The notes under the pieces were generated by a model. The model made no database searches, was not told the DNA's origin, and was given only the letters and a program-made list of their open reading frames with translations. A program made the position numbers and the translations under genes. DNA of 64,000 nt from Angiostrongylus vasorum. Lineage: Eukaryota > Nematoda > Chromadorea > Rhabditida > Metastrongylidae. Where the stretch lies: contig JADANN010000298.1 in assembly GCA_018806985.1 (NCBI GenBank), positions 248,001 to 312,000 on the forward strand, in the 5' to 3' direction. How positions within the stretch are numbered: position 1 is the stretch's first letter; each line of letters begins with the position of its first letter. Below, in pieces: positions 46,442-57,169 of the stretch.

Positions 46442-46449
46442 GCTGACAA
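46442..46449 (-). promoter_or_regulatory. possible trans-splice acceptor upstream of collagen ATG
   Basis: TTTTGTCAG lies immediately 5' of the start, with AG at 46444-46443 and ATG at 46441. This would give a 1-nt untranslated leader after a spliced leader. Inferred from sequence only. Confidence 0.4.
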
Positions 46450-46469
46450 AATTGTCTAGTATTCTGCCG

Positions 46470-46479
46470 TATATATATA
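46470..46479 (-). promoter_or_regulatory. TATA box of the collagen gene
   Basis: TATATATA on the minus strand, about 30 nt upstream of the ATG. This spacing would place transcription initiation close to the start codon. Confidence 0.6.
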
Positions 46480-46869
46480 GGCAAGTCTCAATACGTATAA
46501 CCTCGTATCATTATCTATTCGGTTTTTTCAGCGTTTGTGGCATCTACGTAATGGGTGTCGAACTCGGTTCTCTGCAATCGTTAAGATAATCGGTAGAGTT
46601 TTTCAGTTTTCTCAGCGTTAGCGACTACATCTGAGACATAACTTTCGCGATTCAAATCGACATTTGTCGCATACAGTCGTGTTTAGGTTTTGGTCGGCTT
46701 CCCATCTTTCTTTTTTCTTTTTTTCTTTCTTTTATCCGCTCATTGAAGTGTGGAATAAATATGAAATAAGGAAATAAAAGAATGAAGAATGATGGCGAAT
46801 TTTCCTCTAAGTTCTCTTCAATCCGATCATTCGCTGAGTTTATTAAGCTCCGCAACATTTATTTCAGTT

Positions 46870-47095
46870 TTTTTCACGATTTGGGCTCCCCAGATCGATC
46901 CCGTTGACGGGTGATTGCTGATGGCAAAAATGATCGATAGAACTAGCTGAGAGACAGGCGAAACGAAAGACCCGCATGGTGTGGTGGTAAACGCGTTACT
47001 CCCCGGAAAGGACAACAGCGCGTTCGTTCCCCACCATAGGCACCTGCGGTCCAGAGTTTTGCAAATTCCTCAGCTTCGTTGAAGTTATATTTCAG
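46870..47095 (+). repeat. SINE family C
   Basis: CCCAGATCGATCCCGTTGACG, GACCCGCATGGTGTGGTGG, CGCGTTCGTTCCCCACC and GTTTTGCAAATTCCTCAGC. It shares the private words CATAGGCACCTGCGGTCC and CTTCGTTGAAG with the right arm at 59947. About 400 bp upstream of the collagen promoter. Confidence 0.85.
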
Positions 47096-47099
47096 GTTA

Positions 47100-47560
47100 T
47101 TTAGAAATCTTTGTCAGATTGAAAACTTTGGCATTTTTAAACAATAATTTTTTTTCCCGAATGCTGTATTACCGTATAACATTCCACAGCTCGTTTTATG
47201 CAGTTCTGCCACATTAGATTGAGTTAGAATGTAAATCTCATTCTCGGAAAACTTCAAGTGTTTGATTTAATTCTAGATGTCAAGAGGCAATTTCGACAAT
47301 TCCATTCCTACCAAATGCAAACTCGGAAGTAGTGCGTCACAAAAGGCTCAAAAGCCTTAAAGTCGTATAGGGGAGAAATTATTGACGAAGAGGTGGGTAA
47401 TTAAATGCTGGTTTGGAAACCCTTTGACGTGGGGAATTCGGACTTGAAGAAGGGGAAAGAAGGTCACGAATATTAGGATTCCTCTAGGATCACAGCATTT
47501 CCCACGATTGTTCGATAGAGTACAACAGTTAAACTTCTCAATAAATACTATGTTTAAATG
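47100..47560. other. no gene recognised
   Basis: AT-rich; nothing supported. Confidence 0.4.
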
Positions 47561-47564
47561 AAAT

Positions 47565-47700
47565 CAAAGAAACTACATTGATTCAATAGTTGACGTTTTG
47601 CCAGTTTCGCTTTCCTCAGAGCCTGGAAGAGTGAAACTGATACGTCATCCACTCAGTCAAACGCTTTCAATAAGTCGTTCCTGGAAAACCACGTTATCTT
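47565..47700 (-). repeat. PLE-type 3' end with hammerhead-like motif
   Basis: The minus strand reads AGGCTCTGAGGA, an AGCG stem, AAAAC and GTCAAC (47628-47588). Upstream PLE 3' UTR words (CACTCAGTCAAACGC on the plus strand) match 10640. The CTGAGGA box is intact; the GAAA box is mutated. Confidence 0.5.
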
Positions 47701-47704
47701 GGAT

Positions 47705-48090
47705 TTCTACTCATTCTTCTTTTTAACAACATCAGTGAAAGACTCTCAGCTGATAAGTTTTCGCTCAGTTTAAGGAGAGTATTTAAACTGTGGCTTCGCA
47801 ATTCCTTCTTTACTTTTATTCTTTCCACAAGTAAGCTTTGCACCATATTCAGAAATTTTCTGAAGGATTTTCTTTTGTTTCTGAACATTGGCTTGGTCTT
47901 AATTATTCAGTAGTATTGTTCTGCTTTTAAGAAATGTGTAAAGCTGGTGCGGTTGAACTCTTGGCGAATTGTTGAGCTCAGAACCCACTGTAGAATGGTG
48001 TTTTTCTAAGTGTTGTCAATTATTCCGCCCTTAAGATAACTCCTTTATTCTTTCAAATATTGACGACAACGCGATCCATTCGTGGCTCAT
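47705..48090. other. no gene recognised
   Basis: A 64-codon minus-strand frame (47694-47888) is unassigned. Confidence 0.35.
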
Positions 48091-48096
48091 ACGCGC

Positions 48097-48099
<3 letters not shown>

Positions 48100-48147
<48 letters not shown>

Positions 48148-48150
48148 ACG

Positions 48151-48205
<55 letters not shown>

Positions 48206-48212
48206 GTACGCA
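48100..48212 (+). repeat. (TA)n microsatellite
   Basis: Two TA runs (about 48103-48142 and 48157-48193) separated by a short unique stretch, then TATG repeats. The overlapping frames on both strands are spurious. Confidence 0.95.
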
Positions 48213-48214
48213 AA

Positions 48215-48645
48215 TAGATGGATTTGTACAGGTGCATATTTATACAATCGATAAATCAATCTCTTGTAAGAAATATTTCGATGTTAGACGGTTTTTTCAT
48301 AGTTCACTGATCATAAAAAATAACACGTAGTCTTGTGGTCATATCTTAATCATTCCAATACACCAGCATTGTAATTCGGTTCGATTCTCATTAGTGTGCT
48401 GCTGGTGATGGGGTTCGAGATAAGATCGTCACCATTGTAATCCTCATGTAACCTTGGTATAACCTTTTATTACGGAGTAGTACAAACAATGTTGAACACA
48501 TTTTCTTGGTGTTCACCTAGAGTTCTTACGCTTATTTTATCTTTGTTGAAATTTATACTGTGCCAGAGATTATTAGTGGGAGTGAGAACCGATACTGAAA
48601 ACTTCTCAGATACGGCGGACCGAAGCGTCTTTTAAAATGGAAAGG
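48215..48645. other. no gene recognised
   Basis: Nothing supported. Confidence 0.4.
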
Positions 48646-48649
48646 AAAA

Positions 48650-48712
48650 CAAGATGAGAGGCAGGCGAAACGAAGGACCGGCATGGTTTGGTGGTGAACG
48701 CGTTAACTTTGT
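48650..48712 (+). repeat. SINE family C, truncated
   Basis: GAGAGGCAGGCGAAACGAAGG then GCATGGTTTGGTGGTGAACG; ends abruptly after GCGTTAAC. Confidence 0.7.
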
Positions 48713-48864
48713 TTTTTTCTGCTTTCTTTTGGTAAAAAAAATGTTGCAACAAATTTAATCCTGATGATTTTCCTAAGAATGTAATCGCCGAAGTATGTTA
48801 AATTCCTTATTGGTGTCAACAGATGTTAATCGAAAGCAATGTGGTCACAATGTTTTACTTTTTT

Positions 48865-49080
48865 ATTTTCTGCCTACTACAACTTTAACGGCAGGGTACT
48901 AAGCGAAATACAACCACAACGTTGCTGAGATATTTACAAAACTCCGGACTGCAGGTGTCTGCGGTGAGGAACGAAAACGCTATTACCCTTTCCGGGAGTT
49001 AACGCGTTCACCACCACACCAGGCGGGTCCTTCGTTTCGCCTGTCTCTCAGCTAGTTCCATCGATCAGTGCCAGCAATGT
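48865..49080 (-). repeat. SINE family C
   Basis: TTTATTTTCTGCCTACTAC, CCACAACGTTGCTGAG, TTCACCACCACACCAGGC and CTCAGCTAGTTCCATCG in inverted order. Confidence 0.85.
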
Positions 49081-49084
49081 GATC

Positions 49085-49755
49085 AAGCAAGGAAACACCA
49101 ACAAAAAGGTACACAAAGCCAACAGAAAACATAAACAGAAATGAGACAGTGCACAATTTACCTGTTTAAGACAATAAGTCGATAAATCTGTCACATATCT
49201 TTCTAATTTCTACTGTCGCTAAACTCAAGGGACGCGACAAAGTCAGTTCATTAAAGAAAAAGTCGCTCATTCTAACGAATAGTGTAAAGGATTGTGGAAC
49301 CGAAGAGAACTTGTCGTTACTGTGAATTTAATAGTACGGTATTTCGTGATTGGAGCTTTTCTTACTTCGTCAGCCTTGATCTCATCTATTGACAGCAGAA
49401 CACCTACTATGTTGGAAAGAAAACTAAAATTGGTATGAAAACGCTCTATTTGATCGTGCCTTCGTCATTTTTCGTGTAAATACACTGTCTGAGATCATAA
49501 AAACTGTACATGTTGCGGCCATAAACTTAGCAGACCGGTTCTAGCATGAAAACGGTATGACATTTGCTACGGGATGTCTAGCACATAGCAAGCTCTCATC
49601 ACGGTCTCGAGAAGGGAAGTCGCAATGCGACAAACTCATTCATCACAGTTTCCTTATTTCACCGAATTTTCAGTTAGAACCGAATGCAAACCCAAGCATC
49701 TTAAATGGAGCAAAAGGTTATGATTTTTGAGTCTAAGAAGAGGAACTGGACATCT
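49085..49755. other. no gene recognised
   Basis: No gene or repeat supported. Confidence 0.4.
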
Positions 49756-49775
49756 GATCAACTTCTCGATATAGT

Positions 49776-50052
49776 ACCACAAGATTGCTGAGATATTTGC
49801 AAAACTCCGGACCGCAGGTGTTTGCGGTGGGGAACGAACGCGCTATTGTCCTTTCCGGGGAGTAGCGCGTTCACCACCACACCATGCTGACGGCAGAGAT
49901 CGATAAGAACTAGCTGAGAGACAGGCGAAACGAAGGACCCGCATGGTGTGGTGGTGAACGCGCTACTCCCCGGAAAGGACAATAGCGCGTTCGTTCCCCA
50001 CCGCAAACACCTGCGGTCCGGAGTTTTGCAAATATCTCAGCAATCTTGTGGT
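49776..50052. repeat. perfect 112-bp inverted repeat made of two family C SINEs
   Basis: Left arm 49776-49887 and right arm 49941-50052 are identical over all 112 bases in inverted orientation, with a 53-bp spacer (49888-49940). Each arm holds the tRNA-like part of family C. The private end ACCACAAGATTG is mirrored at the far end. The right half continues in sense orientation (GGTTGTATTTCGCAT) to about 50110. Confidence 0.95.
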
Positions 50053-50219
50053 TGTATTTCGCATAGCAATAACCTGCCATAAAAAGTATAAAAGGCAGAA
50101 AATAAAAAGCTAAATATCTCGATATAGTGTTTTACATTGCAGAAGCGAACAAACTTTGTGTTCCAACCTTGTTTGTGTGAAAAAAAACATTAACCTTCAT
50201 AAACTTGTCTGCGAGAAAC

Positions 50220-50597
50220 ATTCGGTAGTGTATTTACCTCATTTCATCGATAAGCTAAGACGAGTTTATTACCAAATATTTATTCGGCTAACGTTTCGAC
50301 GTGTCCGTCTGCATCTGAGTAGATGGTCCCAGTCGCTGTGTCCACAGTCATTTGTGTTCTTGAAATACCATCTTCGTCGTCGCACCGAGTCGAATCTTCT
50401 TCAGTGGAGCACCTCGAATGAGGCTACCTCATTCGGCAATGCTCTTTTATTCAGGATTGTTGTTGTTGGCGACGACTATCCGTTGACAATAATCTGTTCT
50501 TCAACGGATAATCTCGCAGCAGTTGGTATTTCATACGCTTGCACTTACTGAAGTAATACCATTGTAAACCGACTTTCATTTAACCTCGGTACTACTT
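50220..50597 (-). mobile_element. PLE-like 3' piece with hammerhead-like motif
   Basis: The minus strand ends in a motif at 50325-50284: CAGATGC box, GACG/CGTC stem II, GAAAC, GTT, AGC. It is followed by GAATAAATATTTGG and AATAAACTCGTC. Upstream words (TTCAGTGGAGCACC on the plus strand) match 19545-20045. No coding domain. Confidence 0.55.
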
Positions 50598-50882
50598 GGT
50601 CACGCCGCCTGTGGCACAGTGGTTGGAGGCGCCCGGCGACACATAAGCGGACTGGATCCCCGCGTCCATGGCCCACCAAGCCTTCCATCCCTCCGGAGTC
50701 GGAAAATTGGTACCATACTTATCTAGAAGGATAGCAGCACTGGTTCGATACATCAGTAGGCTACCGTGAGTCATTGTAAAGGCAGGTACGCATTCAATCT
50801 CCTCCAACGGTGCTTAATGAAGTCGAATGCATGACGCATCCCTAAGGAATTGATCAACGCCAAGAGCTTTATCTTTTTTGTC
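50598..50882 (+). repeat. SINE family A
   Basis: Head GCCTGTGGCACAGTGGTTGG, B-box-like GGACTGGATCCCC, core AGTCGGAAAATTGGTACC, 3' TGAAGTCGAATGCATGACGC, ending GAGCTTTATCTTTTTTG. Confidence 0.8.
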
Positions 50883-50884
50883 CT

Positions 50885-51065
50885 TTTACCATTTGGCCAA
50901 TGTACTTCATTTCATTTATAAGCTAACACGAAGTTGTCACAACATATTTATTCAACTTATGTGTCGACGTCTTGGTCTTCATCAGAGCCCTTGGTACGAG
51001 TCCACGGTCCATCTTCTACCACTCGTCTTCTCAATATTGGGTAGTGAATTCTCAACCATTATCTG
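50885..51065 (-). mobile_element. PLE-like 3' piece with hammerhead-like motif
   Basis: The minus strand at 50995-50950 has GGGCT, a perfect CTGATGA box, a GAC/GTC stem, GACAC (GAAAC changed) and ATAAG. It is followed by GAATAAATATGTTGTG and TTCGTGTTAGC. A separate copy from the one at 50220; the family A SINE sits between them. Confidence 0.5.
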
Positions 51066-51069
51066 TTGC

Positions 51070-51388
51070 TTTCAAAGGTTTTGTAACAACTTGATGTAAG
51101 CATTATAAATACAAAAAGTAGCCACTAATTGATGTTTTAAAATGTTGCGTCTAAGCACAATACTCGGAGTTCCATTTGCATCCTTCCATCCGATTAGTAA
51201 TTCAGAATTCCATGTCTCCGTACCCTTCGCTTGCCTTAGAGCTGTATGATATGTCGTTCATTAAACTTGAGAAGAACAAAATCTATGGAGTTCTACTTAA
51301 TCTAAAGCTTTATATGTACGGTATTTTATTATATGTGCTTTTGGAGTGCCCTCTTCCAGTCATTAATAGGATAAAGCAGTAGACAATC
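51070..51388. other. no gene recognised
   Basis: Short stretch before duplicon copy 2; nothing supported. Confidence 0.4.
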
Positions 51389-51428
51389 AAACACAACTCA
51401 TTCCAATTCTAATCCGTTCTTTTCAGAT

Positions 51429-51434
51429 TTTATT
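51429..51434 (-). promoter_or_regulatory. poly(A) signal of ASP copy 2
   Basis: AATAAA on the minus strand, 24 nt after the stop codon, same as copy 1. Confidence 0.8.
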
Positions 51435-51457
51435 GAAAAAAAGGTACGGGAATTATC

Positions 51458-54400
51458 TTACTTCAAAATAGTCGGTGCAATATCTGGTAGGTGAAAGTTA
51501 TAAGGAAATAGTGGAGGAAATGTCAGAACCAGCGGAAGCGTTTCATTCTCTGGTTTGATACAAAGCGCTTCATCGTGGCTGCATGTGCATCCATCACATC
51601 CACAATTGTCATCGGTTTCGCACGGCTCTCCTACGGTGTAAATTTCTTCGTCCAAAGAGTTACCACCTGGTCCATACTGGCAAATAACTATTGTACGTTC
51701 CGGACATATTACAGCACTACAGCCGAGTTTATACGTGCGGTCCCACACCATCTGTGTGTACTGTGAAACAGTGAAGTGTTGATTGGCAACCATCTTGGTG
51801 AAGCGGTTATCCGGTTCCACCCCTTCTTCTCTTAACTGGCTAAACCATGATTGGCTTGCCTTCAACAAGCATTATCAAGTGTCTTCGAGAACTCACCCAG
51901 TTTATGAACTTTTCGGAAATCACTTATTTCGTCTAAAAATATAGCGCATTAAATCCTTAACAAGATATCTAGAATAGTACTTAAACGCGCTCTGAGAAAA
52001 ATCATGCCGAATCATTGAAAACATAATCCACTCACCCATAAACCAATCTCAGAGAAATTCGTCCTACTGCCACTAACTTGAAACAGGTTCTCACCAAGAC
52101 CAGGACGTTCAAGTATACCACTGCTTTCGAAAAGGCATTTCTGTGCATGTCTTGAGGCACTTTCTTCAATTTTGCAGTCATAAACCTGATTAAATTACTT
52201 AGTAACAGATATTCTCAATAAAGAAAAAAAAAGGAAAAGCTGCAGTACGAGTCTGACCATTTTTGGCATTCGTGCCGCTTTTTGGTGCGTAACCGTTGAC
52301 TCCTTTTGGATTTTCAGCCAAGCCTTTGGCCACCAAGGATCTACAAGTTTATGAGAAACGTTTTATCTTTAACACTTTTAGAAGCCGCATAGAGCAGTTC
52401 TTTCAAATACGTCACATACTGCACTTCTGTCTGTCTTCACTTGTGCAAAATTACACGACCACTTAAAGCACTACCTGAGCCTATTATGCTCATTCAGGAT
52501 AGCATTCCTCGCTTCATCAGTCATTCCATTGCCCAGATTACATTTATCTGAATCTCTCACTCAGTGTTAACACCGACTTTAGTGGAATGTTATTGCTACT
52601 TATAAACATTGTGACATAGAGAAGCAAGAAAACCTGTTATTAGCTGAGTTGTTTCGGTGTTTTCAGGCGAACTTGTTGACGGCGGAGTTGTTTCACTGAT
52701 GTCTGCAGGAAAACTTGTTGTTGGTTGAGTTATCTCGCTGTTATCTTCAGGAAAACTTATTGTTGATTGAGTTGTTTCGCTGACGTCAATAGGAAAACTA
52801 TCCGATGTAGTTGTTTCGCTGACATCTACAGTATGATTTATGGTTGGTTGAATTAATTCGACGACGCTTGAGTTCTTCGAATCAACACAAAGACCGCTAT
52901 CGCAGGTCGATCCGTCGTAGGTGGTGCAGTCAGCGTCACAAATGCACTCAGAAGTCGAAGTTTCCCATAGGGACGTTCCAAGACGACTACCACTGAAATT
53001 GCCAGATATTTCAATCTTCAGGACACTGAAAAGAGATTTTTCTTGCCGGCAAGTCGCCTGTGATGGAGTTTGGGAAACATTTCTCTTTGATTGTTAATTA
53101 GGTTAATTTGCTTTATATGTTGCTTCTATACAAAGCGCTTTCAAAAAATGGAGGTCAAATGTCATACCAAAGTATGTTTCATTAAAATATGGCGTGCCCA
53201 AATAAGAAAATCTTTCCGTATGGAATAATACTTTCAGCTACTTCTTTCTCATAAAAGTAGGACTGCGCATCGCCAACAAACTGGCTCGTGTTCGGTGAGA
53301 AAAAATCCTTCAAAACACTGCCAGATAACTTATACTAAAGGTAAGAAAGTCTTTTAGATCTAACGCACCCATCCTGAAACAACTTTATGTTTTAAAATGC
53401 TTTATTTTGCACGAGGGACCTAGCGCAGAATAGATAACGACATCAAAGTAATCACTTTTTCAGTTGCTTTAGAAAGGAACTTTTTTCTACAGGGTGGTCT
53501 TTGCTCGCATTCGTTTGGGGCAAATGCGGTAGGGTTTGGACAAGAGCGCCATTACGGTATGCAGCACGAACAAAACGTTTCGTAACCCCGTGGTATATTA
53601 GTGAAATTAGCTATTTATGATCACTAATAGTTTCGTGTCCACTCACACTTTGTCGTAGACACAGGCGGTGATGTGGAAGCCGCTGCACCGTTTGATAGAA
53701 CATCCTACTCTGGTCGTTTTCGAGTAAGCCATCTGAAATGCTCCCTGTGTTATGTTTCTAGTCTGTTTTAGATCATTGATGATTGGTGAGCTTCTATAAT
53801 ATGATCTTCTCGTCGGTGCTCAGGTCTCCGCGGCCCAGTGGTGGACGCCGTAAGCATAGAATGACCAGGTGTCGCCTCTTGTTGATGGTCAAGTAATTTC
53901 AGTGGCACGAAGAAATTTTCCTTGGAATACTACAGGTTTTTCCCCATCAAGAACTTTGAAGTGATCCGTAGGTAACGATGGTTCAAGAATTGTGCATAAT
54001 TTGATGTGCCAACAGAAGAAAAAATGAGCTTAGTCAACCGGATAAAATCTTTTCCTAGTAAGACTGTTATACCTCAAAGAATATAAACTTGCTCTACCAA
54101 AAAAAGAAGAAAATGAAACAAGCCTACATTAGCAAATTCAAATAGTCCTGATTGGCCAACTGTGTTGTTTGCACTCAGCCTATGTTCACGAGCTTCGTTT
54201 TTCCACTTTAGCACTGTCATATAGGCGTTTAACAAATACCTATTTAGCAGACCTACAGATTTCATCCTGAATATCAACGGATTAAATCTTGCAGAACTAT
54301 GTTTTTCGCAGCAAAACTGTTCATTCTTACACATCTACATTTCGGGCGTAGTGTTTCGCTTCGAACGTTGACTCGGTCGTTGAACAGGACTCAATGGATT

Positions 54401-54986
54401 CTTCTGCGATTCGTTCCAGATTGTTGTCCCAGTGCTAGAAATGTTTGTTTGAAAATGAAGTGCGGCGTAGATCAATGAGGACCACTTCAAGGTTCCGAGA
54501 AAACCTGTATCGCCTATAGAAAGAGAAATAGTGAAAGCATCCGTACCAACATATACATATTTTTCGCTGGTCCGAGAGGTTCATCCACACCATAGTATTT
54601 TCCACGAGCAATCAATCTGCGTGCTCCGTTGTGGAGATTGAGAAACATCGCTCTGGTAACACTGTCCATCCCAATGCCGGAACGGCCAAACGATTCTCGA
54701 AATATAGCACGGAATCCCGGGTTTATCTCAGCTTTCGTATGAACTCTGCCGATGAGGAACTGAAAAATTGCTTTACGAACTGTTTGAAGCGACATACCTG
54801 TATTCTAGGAAAGAATTACTTCAACTGATGTCCATCATTGACCCACAATATGACAGTAGCCTAGTGCCCTACTGCATTAATCGAATGCAACCTAATGTCC
54901 AGACTCCTTTCTTGAAATTTCCAATAATCGAGTAAAACAAGAAGACTTACCAATGTGAACGCAATGGGTAGAACCAACCCTGCCAT
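51458..54986 (-). CDS. double-CAP-domain secreted protein (ASP type), copy 2
   Basis: Exons: 54986-54951 (signal peptide start), 54759-54547, broken exon about 54275-54110, 53732-53647, 52992-52634, 52547-52475, 52340-52258, 52185-52036, 51859-51458. Domains and splice phases are as in copy 1. The linker keeps ECICDADC, with the cysteine that is Trp in copy 1. Exon 52340-52258 is also one base too long, but the extra base is in a different A run (AAAAAGCGG here; CCAAAAAATGG in copy 1), so together the two copies show the intact frame. The first CAP domain is interrupted at the same place as in copy 1. Likely a secreted or excretory protein. The two copies may be true paralogues or alleles assembled side by side. 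Confidence 0.85.
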
Positions 54987-55589
54987 TGAGCTGCAATTAC
55001 ACTTTAGTTAATCAAATAGTTTTTATGCCACTCTTACTAATTAGAAGGCCGAAATCCAAGTTAAGCAAATATGTGTTCTTTTGAGATTTGCATTTTGATT
55101 GAGGATATATTTAACAGAATAGTTGCCTTTTAAATCCCAGCATATCCAGCCCAAAACGAGTATTTTGCTTTTTAGAAACGGGGTGGCTGGACCTGAAGAT
55201 GAGGGCAAACCTGGCGGACATGGATGGAAACCTTATGCACTGTTTCTAGGAAGTTGAACAAAAACGAACAGGCCCGATAAATCGGCGCTCAGACGGGTTT
55301 TTATGCATAGGCGAAAGTAATTTCTTCTCTGTTGTAATGCTATTTCTTTGAATTCTTATGACTAACGAGAAGAATTGGGCATTAATTATGGCGTGATTAA
55401 GACGAAATTCGGGCTAAATTTTTGTCGGCAATGGACAGAACAGAAGAACACCATTTTACAGTATTCGCTATCGAATGATTCAGTGTCATAATAGCACATG
55501 AATTCTCTAAAGTTCATGACGGAAGTTTTGTAGTTGGGACAAAAATTCCATCCAACGTTTATTTGGTCCAGTGAAATATTACAGTTTTT

Positions 55590-55845
55590 AACCTTTTTTA
55601 TCTACTGCCTATTCTTTTTAACGGCAGGATATGTTGCGAAATATAACTTCTATAATGCTGAAATATTTGCGAAACTCCAGATCGCAGGTGTTTGCGGTGG
55701 CGAACGAACGCGTTATTGTCCCTTCCGCGAGAAGCGCGTTCACCACCACACCATGCGGGTCCTTCGTTTCGCCTCTCTCTCAGCTAAATCGATCTTTGGG
55801 CACCTGCGGTCCGGAGTTTTGCAAATATCTCAGCATTATAGAAAT
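55590..55845 (-). repeat. SINE family C with mirrored end (duplicon copy)
   Basis: Counterpart of 42130-42375, with the same CTATAATGCTGA/CAGCATTATAG mirror. Confidence 0.75.
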
Positions 55846-56674
55846 TACAGTTTTTTCTCCAAAATTTTTTTTTCTGATGGAGCCTTTGAAACATGAATCG
55901 AGAAGTTTTCAGCTCTATGCGCCAAATATTCCGTGAATGTGATCACGTTTTCTTTAAATCTCAGCTTTGTTCAGTACGACAGAGCTCACGCTTCACCAGT
56001 AGTGGCAAACCAACTGATAAATCCAGAATAATATACCAACCTTGATAACCCTTGAAGGCAAAAAAAGTGCTTTAGCAGACTACGATTTTTTGGAGAAGGA
56101 TTTTCAATCCCAGTGAGAGTTCATCACATTTCATGACTTGAAGCACACGGTTCCTCCAAGCACGATATGCTGGGAGTATGGGATACATAGTGGCAAGCAA
56201 ATTAAAAATGAAAAAAAATATATTTGGTCCCCGATCCACTCCAGCTGACATGTTCGGCTAAGAAAAATCCCGTTGTTAAGTATGTCTTTGCTGCTCTTTC
56301 AACCCACCGCTGTGAAGAGTCATCAACTTCATTTCGGATTCTAGAGATAACACATTCGTAGAAACAAAAATTAATAAACAAAGACGATGATGTTGCCACG
56401 TCTCCCTGCCTGCCATATGATTTTTTGTAATCAAGCGCTCTGCACTTTTCGCATTGTCATAGAGAACAGTGAATCAGTTTGACATTAGATTCCGGCCATG
56501 ACATTTCATAAGAACGCAGTTGATTAAACATGTGACGGTGCTGCGGCCAACGTCCAAATGTAACATATGAACAAGCGAAGAAATTTTTGCGAGAGCGATG
56601 TGAAGAAATGACACCCTCGATGAGTTGCTTCGGTTTGTGACCGTTGTCTGATGGAAAGCTTTGTAGTACTTTTT

Positions 56675-56910
56675 TTTACTTATTGCCTACTTTTTAAGGC
56701 ATGTTATGACGTGAATGATAACTACAGTGATGTTGAGATATTTGCAAAACTCCTTACCGTGGGTCTCTGTGGCGGCGATCGAACACGCTCTTACCCCTTC
56801 TGAGGACTAACGTGTTCATCACCACCACACCATGCGGGTTCTTCCTTTCGCCTTTCTATCAGCTGCATGTTTAACCTATAGGTGCTATCCGCAATCCTTG
56901 TGCTGCGGGA
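56675..56910 (-). repeat. SINE family C (duplicon copy)
   Basis: Counterpart of 43215-43440. Confidence 0.75.
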
Positions 56911-57169
56911 TATTGGCATGGTAAATTTCCTTGTTTAGTTAAAATTTAGCTATGAGATCCAAATCTCTTTTGGCTTTAGCACTCCAGTCTATATCGTTTC
57001 TTGCAAAAATGGGGGCCGTGATGAGTGCTGATGTTAATGAGTAACAGTTTATTCTGATGTTGGCAAATAGAACTGTGATCTTCTATTGACGAATATAGAG
57101 AAGTGGTACTTGTAGAAGCAATAATTCCAGTTCGTAACAAATTATTGGAATAGTTAACATTTATGCGGT

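Noticed and set aside
48053..48330. Tyr/Ile-rich frames on both strands
   Set aside because: Translations of the (TA)n microsatellite.
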